From Umbilicaria muhlenbergii (Eukaryota > Ascomycota > Lecanoromycetes > Umbilicariales > Umbilicariaceae): 64,000 nt of DNA. Under the pieces are notes generated by a model, which saw only the letters and a list, made by a program, of their open reading frames with translations, made no database searches and was not told the DNA's origin. Below, piece after piece: positions 1-10,650 of this stretch. Location of the stretch: NCBI GenBank assembly GCA_000611775.1, contig KK106984.1, positions 2,621,772 to 2,685,771 on the forward strand, read 5' to 3'. Positions within the stretch are counted from its first letter, which is position 1; each line of letters starts with the position of its first letter. The translations under genes and the position numbers were made by a program.

Positions 1-1660
1 ATTATTCTCAACATTCATTGAATCCTCACCTATTGCAGTTATTATGCAATTAAAATTTAAAAATAATTATGTTCATGCAGTGATGTTTTTTTCTTTTTGA
101 GTGATCAATTCATCATGTTTTCTTATTAAAACATCAACAATGATGTTGACTGTTCCTGAGTGATAAGTAATCTTGAAGTTGTAGTTTATCACAATATCAG
201 CTCATTTAGCCTGTCATGAATTAAGCAATCACTTAATGATAAAATACTTCAGACTATGATGATCTGTAATTGCAACAAAAGGAACTGCTTGTAAACTTAA
301 TAACATGTCACATCATTCTTGAAGAGCTTTAACAACTGTTAACATCTTTTTGTCATGAATCTCATATCACATTTCCTCAGGTGACATTGTCTTTGAGAAG
401 TAAATTATAAGTTTTCACTTATCATCTTTCTGTTGCTGAGTGAGCACTTTTATAACAACTCTGCTGCTAACGTCTGTCTTTATTCAAGTTTTCAAATAAG
501 GTGAGTAGTGAGCTCAAACAGCATCTGATAACACAAGCTTTTTTATCTTCTTAAAAGCTTGAATTTTCAGCTCTTTTAAGAGGTGTCAGGCTCCTTTTGT
601 GATCAACTTTATTAACAGATGTACAACTCAACCTTATTTTTTCAATGAGTAATGATAGAAGTTGCAGAATCTCAGGAAGAATTGAATTTTTTTAATTAAT
701 TTCAATAACAGTCAGTTCTTGATGACAGAAACTTTGTCTGAGTTCATTATAATACCTTTAATGCTGATGATGAAGCTCAAAAACTTGATAAATTGAATGC
801 TGAACTTGTTCTTTTTTATATTCACTTATAAGCTTGCTTTTTTAAGATGTTGAAGTACCTTTTTGACTTGAGTGTCATGTTTCAATAAATTCTCTGAATA
901 GATCAAGATATCATTCACATAAGTTGTACAGAAATTGTTCAGGTAATTAAACAAGACATCATTAATGTATTTTTAAAAGAAGGCAGGTTTATTGTAAAGA
1001 TTGAATGATAAAATCTTATATTTGTAGAATCTGTACCTTATTCAAAAGATGATTAAATCCTCAACAGACTTCTTCATCTGTATTTAATAAAATGCTTGCT
1101 TAACATTTAACTTGATAAAAATCTTTATTTTAATCAGTCATGCTAAGATCTCCTCAATTAAAGGCAAAGAGTACTTATCCTTCTTAATGATTATATTGAG
1201 CTTTCAATAATTAACATAAAAACATCACCCCCCTTCAGGTTTCTTTGCAAAGAGAATTAATGAAGTGTAGAGAGCATCACTGAGAATTATAAAACTCTTC
1301 TTCAGATGATCCTTCAGGTAAGTTTTAATCAACTTTAACTGTTTTAAGAACATACTGTACAAAGGGCTTAAAGTCAGATTGTTTTCATCTTTCAAGATGA
1401 TATTATGATTTACTTTATTCTTATGTAAAAAGAGCTGATTTAACACTTTCTTGTTAAAGGCCTTTGTAAACTTTTAATACTGAGGTAGCTTCTCTTTTAT
1501 GATTTAATTTAATTTTATTTTATTTTACAGTAGAGAGCTGAGGATTTGTCAGTTCTTTATTAAGTAATTGACCTCATGAATGTTAATGATGTTAATAACA
1601 ACCTCTTCTTTTTTAACATTGCATAGGAAGTTTCCTGCTTTCAGAAGTATAATATTCACT
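1..1660 (-). pseudogene. Ty3 reverse transcriptase (relic A), partial
   Basis: The stretch 1225-1446 encodes the classic RT entry region: an ILKDENNLTLSPLYSM-like segment, then KSFIILSDALYTS and LFAKKPEGG, which correspond to GPLY, GFI.PS.SP and FVKKKDGG in intact Ty3 RT. Further along (about 890-925) the polymerase motif reads YVNDILIYSE, where intact elements have Y.DDILIYS, so the first catalytic Asp is changed to Asn. The open part is cut by many stops, mainly TGA. Upstream, 1450-1640 gives the pre-RT linker (LLKAGNFL and NIINIHEV), continuous in sense with the protease linker on the far side of R1. The gene is non-functional and truncated by the window edge. Confidence 0.85.
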
Positions 1661-2780
1661 CATTCACAATTTGGCAGCCCGCTCAAAAATAAGGTTTTAA
1701 TTAATAATACTTTATGCACTCAGAGCACTCTCTGAGCAGTAAATGAGCTCATACAAATTTTACACTTTAAATAACTATTATACCTTTATGAATAATAAGA
1801 AACTTTTTATTGAAAAGTTTTAAATCTCTTTATTCTGTACACTTTACAAACTAAAGATTTCTTCATAAGTTTTAATTTGCAATAGTTATGAATTAAAAAA
1901 CTTTTAACTAATTATAAATATATTAGCATATTAAATAACTATTGCGCTTTTATACTTATGATATAACTTTCAATTTATAAGTTGTAGAGAATAAGCTGTT
2001 TAAGAGTTTTCTTATACAAAGTTTCTTTTTATGTGTTATTGTTGTTGAGTTATTCAAAAAGTCATTAAAAGTCTATTTATTAATATTGTGATTTTCATCA
2101 CTGAAAGTTTAAAATCAATGTAACTTTTTAACAACAACAGTTATAAAAAAACTTTAAATTATAAAACTGTTTAATAGCTTCTTCTCTACAACTTATAAAC
2201 TAAAAGTTATATCATAAGTATAAAAGCGCAATAGTTATTCAAAGTATGTGACTTTTTTTAAAAGATTTCTCGCTATTGAAAACTTGAATTAAATATAACT
2301 TAACAACAACAGCAGTTATAAAGAAACTTTTAATTTAACATTAATAAAGAATACTATTTTTTATAATTTATGCATTGAAAGTTTCATCATATCTGTTGAG
2401 GTGCAAAAGTTATTAAAGTGTGTAAATTTTTAAGAGGCGAAAATCTTGAAGTTCTTTAAATAGTCAGAACTCAACACTTATACAGTGCTTTCAGACTCAA
2501 CAAATCATGATTTTTTATTGCAGAAAAGTGAATTTTAGCAAAAGTTTACTTATTATAAATTTTACTGTTATTATAACACTGTGTGTGTACTTGTTTAAAC
2601 AATTGTTTTAATAACTGTTTTTTTATCACAAAATTTTGATGTTCCGCTCAAGATTTAAGGTTGAGCTCAAAGTGCTCAGAGGGTGCTAAGAGTGACTGTT
2701 AGCTGAGACATGAGATCAGAAGCTCAGAGCGCTCAAAGTGTTAAAAATTAACTCAGAGTTAACTTGCTAAATTGCTGATG
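1661..2780 (+). mobile_element. R1 foldback repeat, copy 1 (1120 bp, full length)
   Basis: It begins CATTCACAATTTGGCAGCCC and ends ...AACTTGCTAAATTGCTGATG. The ends form an imperfect inverted repeat (CATYCRCAAYTTGGC against CATCAGCAATTTAGC). The interior contains a long inverted repeat: the block around 1945-2005 (GCGCTTTTATACTTATGATA...) returns inverted around 2165-2240. No coding potential is visible. The flanks share only CT on both sides; deleting the repeat plus 2 bp restores the Ty3 reading frame (Q-E-V-N-I), suggesting a 2-bp target duplication. Three other copies lie in the window. Family unknown; a non-autonomous DNA element is my best guess. Confidence 0.75.
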
Positions 2781-4620
2781 CTTCTTGATAAAGAGAAGGT
2801 TCATGATTTTTTAACTTCTTCACATTTAATGAACCTTGACCTTCATTCATTAAATTATTCATGTGATTCATTGAATCTTTTTTTTCATTCAGCTGTTTTT
2901 TCATCTTATTGATGTTAATCTGCTGCTGAGCTCTTCATGTCTTTGATTGTGCTCACAATTGTAGAACTGACTTTTTAAAAAGTTCAATGAGCTTTTCCTT
3001 TCATTCATTTAATCTCATTGAATGTTCAGTATTCTCAGAGTTAACTTCATTAAGTGCTTTTATGATTTCATCTCTTTCTGCTCTCTTTAAGATCTGAGTT
3101 GATGTTACTGCTTCATGCAAGTGATCTTAATGATCAACATCTGCTTAATGTTCTGATTTGACTTCTGATAGCTGTAATTTTCATCTTGATATCATTAAGT
3201 TCTTGCTTACCTGATATTGAGTCTCCTCAGGTCAAATCAGCTTTCAATTGAAATAATCAATTAAGACTCAGGTCTTTTCAAATTATTTCTTCTTAATCAG
3301 AACATCATGTCTGCTGATATCACAAAATAAAAAATGAGTAAGAATTTATCTTCTGTTGATCACTAAGTTTGCTGTAAATGCTCTGAAGATCATCTCAGCA
3401 TTTTAATTATTATAATCTGTTAAGAAAATTAACCTCTGTGCTGTTCTGATGTATAACTGCAGATGCTTTTTCACAAATTTAAAGTGCTTCTTGTGAATGA
3501 AAGTCTTCTCAGCAGCTTTAATGTTTAGCAGAGCTGCTACTCTTATGATTAAACTGTTGACTGCAAGTTGATAATTTCAAGTCAATGATGATTCTTTTAA
3601 AATATTTAACATCTTCATCTTGCTTATCTTTGCTCCCTTCATTGACTTTAGGGTGAAGACTTCACTTAAAGTAGTTTATTTTTTAAATCTGAATGATTAA
3701 ACTTTACAGCCTTTGTCTCAGTCTTCTTTAACTTATTAAAATAATTCCTCACTAGGTGTTCTTTCTTATTGCATGTATAATAAATTATGTTGATTAACAT
3801 TGACTTGATTGCTTCTCATGTGATGACAGTGATTATGATGATTATCTTTTTTTTAAATTTAAAAGTTGATTATTTTCTCTGCAGCTTCTGTTGATCCTTT
3901 CATTTCTTAATTCTTTCATTAATCTTGACAAGATCTCTCATGAACTATTGAGTCTTTTTACAGTAAGCATCAAATGACATGTTTTCATCAACAACATAAA
4001 TTTCCATTTGAACTCATAATGAGTCATACAGTTTATTGTGAATTTCCTCTTTTCATTGATTCATTGACATCTTCACTGAATTCATTAATCATAAGAACTT
4101 TAACTGAAACACATTAAAGTTCTTAAGATAAAGCATCTTGAACTTCTTCAGCTGCTTTCATGCCTTCAAGTGATGATCTGAATCCTTGAAGATATTCTTC
4201 AAATATTAAATAACTTTTTCAACATAAATCTCTCTTCCTGACTGAGCCTTCAATCATGAATAAAGATGCTCAGCAGCCTTGCTGTTAACTCACATCTTGA
4301 TGTAATTCACTCTGACATGTTTAACTTCATCTTAATCTGACTGATTGAATCAATCATTATTAATTTGTAACTTACTCTTCATCTGATCATTTTATACCTG
4401 AAACATGAGCTTAAAATCATCATTCAGAATTGATGAATCTGAAAACTTCACTGAACACTTCTTCATTGTGTCATTTAAGTTTAATTTAAATGTGCCTTCT
4501 CTTGGCTGCTCTGCTTCAGGGTTGTTAAGTTGTCAGGTTAACTTCAACACATTTTATTTTAATTCTTATTTCTCAGTTATTAACTTCTTTATTTAAAAGT
4601 TTTTTTAATTATTTTGTTCT
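2781..4620 (-). pseudogene. Ty3 gag and protease region (relic A)
   Basis: Minus-strand translation gives capsid sequence around 4262-4320 (VRVNYIKM, then KAAEHLY, typical of fungal Ty3 capsid). A zinc knuckle follows at 3730-3792 where two of the three cysteines are now Tyr (YYTCNKKEHLVRNYF). The end of a protease domain lies at 3230-3315 (HDVLI, VLID and an IWPEE-like end once TGA is read as Trp). A Gln/Lys-rich linker then runs up to R1. Stops and frameshifts interrupt all parts. The remaining 4620-5050 shows no recognisable domain and may be 5' untranslated sequence. Confidence 0.75.
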
Positions 4621-5054
4621 TCTAGATTTTTAATCTGTGCCTTGTATGAATCTCTCTAATTTAGTGTCTTCAACACTAGATGACAGGTGTTCTCTGAGTC
4701 ATGTGTTGCTCATCATTATAAATTTTCAGAGGTCACCTCACTTTAAAAGTTCATCTTCATGATGTTTATTATTTTTAATCTCTCATGATCATCTGGCTGT
4801 TCTTCAGTCAAGGATAATCTTTCAGATTAAAGAAAAGTTTCTTCCTCTTGATGTGATTTAATCATGATTTCTTCAATGCTTCAGACATCTACTCTTAATG
4901 CTGAGATTATTCAGTTCAGAACCTTGCTCTTTTAACTGCCTTTACTGCAGTTGTCTGTGCTTATAAATAAATCTTTTCATTTATTGACTTCTTGCAGTTA
5001 CCTGTCATCATGACAGAGTACTTCTTAATCATTCATTGTTTACTTCTCACAGGA

Positions 5055-8000
5055 CTTGAGAATTGATTATTAATAATTAATTAATGAATTTAAAATGTTT
5101 TAAAAACCTCCTGATCACTTAATAAACTGTGAGTTAAGATGTTTGATGATGTTAAGGAATAATTTTTTTTATCAACACATGTATTTATCTCAGCTGATAT
5201 TCTGTCACCTTCAGAGGTTGAAAAGAGTGTGGGTACTTTTTTAATGTTACAGTTAACTATTTCACTTCATAAGCAGGCCTGAAACTGTTGCAAGAGATGA
5301 GTTATTTAAATTTAAAAAAGTACAAAGAAGAAAGCAGTCTTGTGAGTGCAGTCATGACATAAATGTTAAGATGTCAAGACACACTAATTTTAATTTAATT
5401 TAACATCAAGTAACTCAATATTTGTCAGTGTCAGTTGATCATATCATAACACATTTCAAGCTGTATTGATAATGTGATGTTGAAATGTTGCAGGAATGAA
5501 GCAGTAGTGAAAGTTCACATAAGAACTTTAAAAACAGTCTGTGCTTTTAAAGACAGAAAGCTTGCCCTTCATGAGATTAACTTCTTTTTTAATTTTGCAT
5601 TAAACTCTTTCATGATCTTCATGAGAGGTGCAGTGATACATGAGAAGCTCTGTATGAACCTTTAATAAAAATTCATAAAGTTTAAAAATGTTTACACTTC
5701 ATACATACTTTCTGACTCTGATCAGTTAATAATGATGAATATGTGATTCATCTTCATTTCAACCCCTGTATCTGTGATAACATATCTCAAGAAGGGCACA
5801 CGCTTCACATTAAATAAATATTTAAAAAGCTTTGTGAATAATTCTGCTGTGAGTAAAGTTTTCAAGATAATTTAAACCTGCTGTTCATGCTGACTCTCTT
5901 TCATTGAGTAAATTAGTATATCATTCAGGAATACAATCATGAAGATGTTTAAATATTCATGAAGAACTTCATGAATATAAGACTGAAAACTCACAGAAGC
6001 ATTGATAAGCCTGAAAAACATAATTAAATATTCATACAACTTATATCAGGTATGAAATGCTGTCTTTTACTCATCATTCTCATATATATGAATGTGATAA
6101 TAAGTGTTTTTGATATCAATCTTTATAAAGATCTGAGCATGACAGACATGATTCATGATCTCATTAATTAATGATAGAGGGTATCAGTTCTTTTAAGTAA
6201 TAATATTTAACCTCTGATAATTCACACAGAGCTGCAAGCCTTCATCATTTTTAAATATAAAAAGCATTAATGCTTTCATGAAAGATCATGACAGCTGAAT
6301 AAATCTGTTCATGAAGTTGATATTTAAATACTTCTGTAGTACAGTCAACTCCTTCATGAAAAGATTGTACATAAGATTAAAAGATGATGTTGTTTTCTTC
6401 AACAGATTAATTGAGTGATCTTCTTTGTAATGAGAAGACAGAGTTTTCACTTAAGTTTTTAAAAAAACCTTCATGAAGCTCTTGTAAACTTCAGAAATCA
6501 AATTCATGAAGTTTTTTAATTTATTAAAATTTATCACCTGTAATCTCTGCATTATGTAATTCATCTTAAGGTCTCAGAGTTTTCTCACAAGGCCTTTTAT
6601 GATGATTTTTTTCAACAGTGAAGTTGTTAAAAAGTTCTCTGCATCTGACCTTCACTGCATTGTAAGATTGATGAAGTCAACCTTCAGATTATTTCACTGT
6701 AATCATGATAATCTTAAGATCACTGACATCTTTAAGTCAGCAGAAGTAAAAGATTCATGAATTTATTTTCAGACTCTGAAAGAGTCCTGAACCTTTATTA
6801 CTTCATGATAAATAAAATAAGTCTGCAAGGTATTTCCTTCAGTATGATGAAGTGATAACATCTTAAAGACTAAAGATAAGCCCTTCACAATATCCTTATA
6901 AAGGAGATTGAGGTCATTAACACTGTTAAGAACAGCTGAAAGTGATTTTTCTGCAAGATGTACTGTGAGTCATAATCACATCTTCATTTTAAATGATGCA
7001 CTCTTCTTTGATCTTGACTTCACAGTGATCTTCATGATAGCCTCAGAGGCTGCTGTGACATAATTACTGCTGTTAATTGAACTGATTGACAGAGTCTTGC
7101 TCACAGTGTTGTTTAACTTCTTCTTAAGACAGTTCAGTTTCTTATGTTCATGCTTATCACAGTAATTGCAGTCTTCATTAAAAAATACTCTTTATGAAGG
7201 TTCTGAATCACATGATGTAATGATAATAAATGTTATAAATTTGTGATTTTTCTGCTTCATGAAGTTCACAGAGATACTTCTGATGAAGTCATTATTTATA
7301 ATTATTATCTACAAGTGAGTTTCAGTTCTGATGCTGAGATGAAGTTTCTTCATGAGTGTAATCAAATCTTCATGAGAGTTTAAAAACACAGAGTGTTCAT
7401 GAATCTTCTGCTTCATGATATGATTTAAGCCTTTGAAGAAGATCATTAACTGAATTTAATAATAATTCTTCATCTTATTTTTTATTTAAATTAGAAGTTC
7501 ATCTGACCTGTGAAGATACTCATCATCAGATTCATTGCTCAACTTGTGACAGTTTATTTAATTCATTTATGTGTTATACATCTGATTATCATGATTTTTT
7601 AAAAGAGACTTTAAAAAGTTCTTTTAACTTTCTCAGATATCTTTCAAGCTCTTTTCTTCATGATGTGTGATTCATCATTTTATAATTTTGTAGTTTAAAT
7701 ATTGATCTGACTCTTCAAGGTGAAGCTTCACAGAGAGGTGCTTAATTTGATGTACATACTGCTGAAAGTGAGGATAGTCCTTTGTATAATAAAGGTTTTC
7801 ATCTTTGACTCACTTTTTGTAGCAGATGTGTTTCAGAGTTGAAGATAAATCTGATGTGAATCATTTATGAGTTTTAAACTCAGTCTGTTTAGTATGTTTC
7901 TTCTCACTCATGAGTTGAATCTTCACAAGTTGAATTTTAATATTTATCATGATAAACTCCTCAGAGAATGTAGAAGTGACAGATTATGACTGAAAGTCAA

Positions 8001-8143
8001 GAATGATAAAATCATCATTAATCATTACTTATGAAGTTTCTGAAGTGATTTGTGAAATTATTATAAAGGCTGATTAAGGAGCTCATGAGTTTTCAATCAT
8101 TCTTGTCAGACAGCATTCTTACAATAAATTGAAATAATAAAAC
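5055..8143 (-). mobile_element. Ty3/gypsy retrotransposon relic B
   Basis: This is a second minus-strand Ty3 relic of a different subfamily from A. From 7970 down to about 7250 it encodes capsid. An intact CCHC knuckle (CNYC...H...C) lies at 7130-7180. RT follows between about 6420 and 5900, with FLNDILI at 5905-5940 in place of FLDDILI. The RT thumb/RNase H entry (NFYQRFI, then SYITASLMK) lies at about 5540-5600. It fades at about 5055-5400, so RNase H and integrase are missing. The upper end abuts the MULE terminal repeat. No LTRs were found. Confidence 0.82.
5900..7970 (-). pseudogene. Ty3 gag-RT coding relic (B)
   Basis: The frame is traceable through capsid, the zinc knuckle, a linker (LSLHHTEGN) and RT. 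The RT has LQLCVNYQRLN (for LRLCVDYRGLN), HAQIFIKIDIKNTYY (for T K.D...AY) and INASVSFQSYIHEVL (for TNAPASFQ...). Those three blocks are the diagnostic Ty3 RT motifs. Many codons expected to be Arg or Trp are TGA, and the catalytic Asp pair reads Asn-Asp. It is not functional. The gag/RT sequence differs from relic A throughout, so the two are not halves of one element. Confidence 0.8.
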
Positions 8144-8863
8144 TGTAAGCATATTATCATGAGGTGATATCTTAACTAAGAAATTATAAAGTTATGTGAC
8201 AATAATGACTTAAACTTATAATTGATGATTCATAATAATATGATATTGTTAGTAGGTAGAGAATTATTATTAAAAAAGAAAATAAAACACACTTTGACCT
8301 CATTATATATTTCTTTTGAAGTTAATCAATCTGAGGAAGATCTCATGAAGCAGTCATCTCAATGAAGTTATCTTCATGAGACATCATTAATGATGTTAAC
8401 TTCTTTAATCACTTTCATGAAGTGCTGAGAGTAATATTCATTAACTGAGTTCTCTTATGAGGTTGATTTATGTGAAGCAGTCACCTTAATGAAGCTGTCT
8501 TCACAAGTTCATTATTAAATCACATCTTTATGAAATGTCATCAATGATGTTGACTCCTCTGATCATTTTCATGAAGTGTCAAGAGTGATGTCCTTTGACT
8601 GAGCTCTCTTATGAGGTTAATTCATGTGAAGCAGTCACCTTGATGAAGCTGCCTTCACAAGTTCATTGTTAAATCACACCTCTGTGAGATGTCATCAATG
8701 ATGTTGACTCCTCTGATCATTTTCATGAAGTGTCAGAAGTGAGATTCATTAGCTGAGTTCTTTTATGAGGTTGATTCATTAATGAAAGTTACCTTCACAA
8801 GGCTGCACTGTTGTTAAACATAATCTTTCTTATCCTGAACTAGCACCTGATGAGTTCTGTACA
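8144..8863 (+). repeat. MULE left terminal inverted repeat
   Basis: About 720 bp, inverted copy of 13633-14506. The outer 200 bp are unique (including GTTAGTAGGTAGAGAATTAT). They are followed by three tandem units of about 154 bp starting near 8348, 8475 and 8629 (each with GAAGCAGTCACCTTRATGAA). The inner end, 8815-8863, is a duplicate of the 5' part of the transposase coding region (GAACTAGCACCTGRTGAGTT). Nearly every CpG expected by comparison between units has become TpG or CpA. Confidence 0.85.
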
Positions 8864-8879
8864 TCAGATGCTTACATTA

Positions 8880-10213
8880 ACCCTGAACCTGAATGTCCTC
8901 TGCATCCTCCAGTGGTTGCAACCTATAGGAAGAGAGAAGCTGAGGGATTCACCTTTAAATCATTATGTATGAGTGAGAGCTGTGCACTTATCACTCAACT
9001 TGTTGAGTGTTATTCACTGACAACTATCGTGATTGACGCGCTCAACAAATGTGACTCAGGAAAATGACTGAATCTGCTGAAGATGTTGAAAGCAATCCTT
9101 CAAGAGTCCTCAGGCTTAATGAAGATCTTTGTGTTGAGTCGTGATGACCAGAACATAGTGTGCCACCTGCAAGAGTACCCTAATCTTAAGTTAGTGTCTG
9201 ATAGAAACATGGATGATATTGCATCATTTGTTAAAGCTGAAACCCAAGACCTCATTAAGAGAAGAGAACTACTCTGTTTCAGTATCAACAAAGAGGATTT
9301 GAAGGAGGAAATCATTGATCAGGTCATGAAAGGTGCTAGCAGCATGTAAGTGTTACATCAGGACCTCAAGCCTTGTCTGATGTGCTAACACTTCTAATGA
9401 ACCAGGTTCCGCTGGGCAAGCTTGCAATTGCAAAGCTTGTGTGAAATGAAAACTGATGAAGCTATTCAAGAGAGGATTGGGTGACTGCCACCTAAATTGA
9501 AAGACCTTTATCTTGAGCAATATGAGAAGGCCACCAAGTACGCAGCCGAGGCTGATCACCAAATCACAAGAAATGCATTCAGTTGGCTCATCTGTGCTCA
9601 AAGGAGATTGAACTCAACAGAATTCCTTACCGCGCTATCAATGACTCCAGGGCGACATTTCAGTCAAGTAACTATAGATCAGGTCCTGGATATGTGCTGC
9701 AACATGATAATCTTTGACAAGGCTCTAGATACATTTTGATTCGCACATCTATCAGTCAGGGAGTTGTTAGAAAAGCGGCCAGAATTCAGTAACACAGCAA
9801 CAAACTCCTTGGCTGCAGAGATATACCTCTCTGAGCTGCTAAGCGCTGTTGGCAATCCAAAGACGGAAAGGTTGCTCTCAAAACAGGGACAGCCTTTAAG
9901 CGACTCAAAGTGTTCACATATTCTAAGCCCGTATTCAACTATATACTGGGCTAGGCATTGTCAATTGGCAGCTGAACAAGGACTAACGGTTCACTCAGCC
10001 GCTTGTTTCTTGATTTCTTGTCTCATGCACTAGATCCAACGCCAGCATTTGTCCTCTGAATTAGTCAACTTCGAAAAAAAGTGAGCCTTGAAGGAATTGA
10101 TCAGGAATTGAAAAGTCAATTAAAGGATACTAAAGCTTCACCAACTACAACACTCTTTGTTGCATGCTCTTTCAATTTCTCCAAAATAATACAAGATCAG
10201 ATTACTGGCCTGT
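8880..10213 (+). pseudogene. NACHT-domain NLR gene fragment captured inside the MULE
   Basis: The plus strand reads through the second half of a fungal NACHT NTPase and its winged-helix region. It has a Walker B-like TTIVIDALNKCD at about 9026-9061, then KIFVLSRDDQ, the FRWASLQLQSLC block, LPPKLKDLYLEQYEKATKY, FSWLICAQRRL and the FAHLSVREL / SNTATNSLAAE region. These are hallmarks of NACHT-ankyrin proteins in Eurotiomycete-type genomes. The P-loop end and the ankyrin repeats are absent: it starts next to the TIR and stops after IIQDQITGLSQ at 10213, where unrelated sequence begins. Damage comprises three CGA-to-TGA stops (near 9065, 9482, 9738), a 1-bp deletion near 9981 and a TGA near 10063. 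An intact intron at 9346-9405 is retained. Confidence 0.85.
9346..9405 (+). other. Retained spliceosomal intron in the NLR fragment
   Basis: The donor is GTAAGT, the branch-like site is GCTAACAC and the acceptor is ACCAG; length is 60 bp. Removing it joins AGCAT to GTTCCGCTGG and restores the conserved peptide S-M-F-R-W-A-S. Presence of the intron shows capture at the DNA level, not from an mRNA. Confidence 0.85.
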
Positions 10214-10650
10214 CTCAGGGCCGTCACACCTGGGTAGCCACGCCAAAGTGAATTCAGCTACTCAGCGCCTCCATGCCAGGGTGATCCAGCCGGCTCACAT
10301 ACTAAATTGCTAGCGAAAAACTAGACTCTGCTAGGCAGCTGGTGTCGCCACACCGCCTCAAATTTTCGAACTTATTTTCCAGCCATGGTTTTCGGCCATG
10401 GTTTTCGGCCATATGGAACGCTTTTTGGACGTTATACAGGTAGGTGAATGGAACACATAACATAGAACTAATAGCTTATAGAGATGTCCGCCTCGCCGCC
10501 TCGCCGCCTCGCCGCCGCCACCCCCTCACTGCCGCCACCCTACATAACAGCTGGCTCGTCAATGCCGCTGTCGCCAACTATCACCCCCCCCCCCCCCCAA
10601 AATCTGAGTAGGCCTCAGCCAACGAAGTGCTGCCCAAATTTCAGCTCGGC
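10214..10650. other. MULE interior without a recognised gene; simple repeats
   Basis: This is CG-rich sequence between the NLR fragment and the 3' end of the transposase gene. It holds a direct repeat (CCATGGTTTTCGG twice, 10384-10409), a GCCTCGCC microsatellite (10490-10520) and a run of about 15 C at 10585-10600. I see no coding domain. It is probably the transposase 3' untranslated region plus filler from the capture junction. Confidence 0.6.

Larger units (their letters stand above)
1..5050 (-). mobile_element. Ty3/gypsy retrotransposon relic A
   Basis: Reading the minus strand from about 4620 downward gives capsid, a decayed zinc knuckle, the end of an aspartic protease, a linker and then reverse transcriptase, which runs off the window at base 1. 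The order gag-PR-RT is that of Ty3 elements. The linker is interrupted by repeat R1 (1661-2780), and removing R1 restores a continuous frame. No LTR of this element lies in the window, so both ends are missing or outside. CpG is almost absent and most in-frame stops are TGA. The upper limit near 5050 is where a second, separate Ty3 relic (B) starts. Confidence 0.85.

Noticed and set aside
1661-2780. R1 as a Helitron
   Set aside because: No TC start, no CTRR end with a 3' hairpin, and no consistent A/T insertion context.
8348-8800. Regularly spaced repeats suggesting a CRISPR array
   Set aside because: Units are 154 bp and abut directly without unique spacers, they occur inverted at the other end of the MULE, and the genome is eukaryotic.
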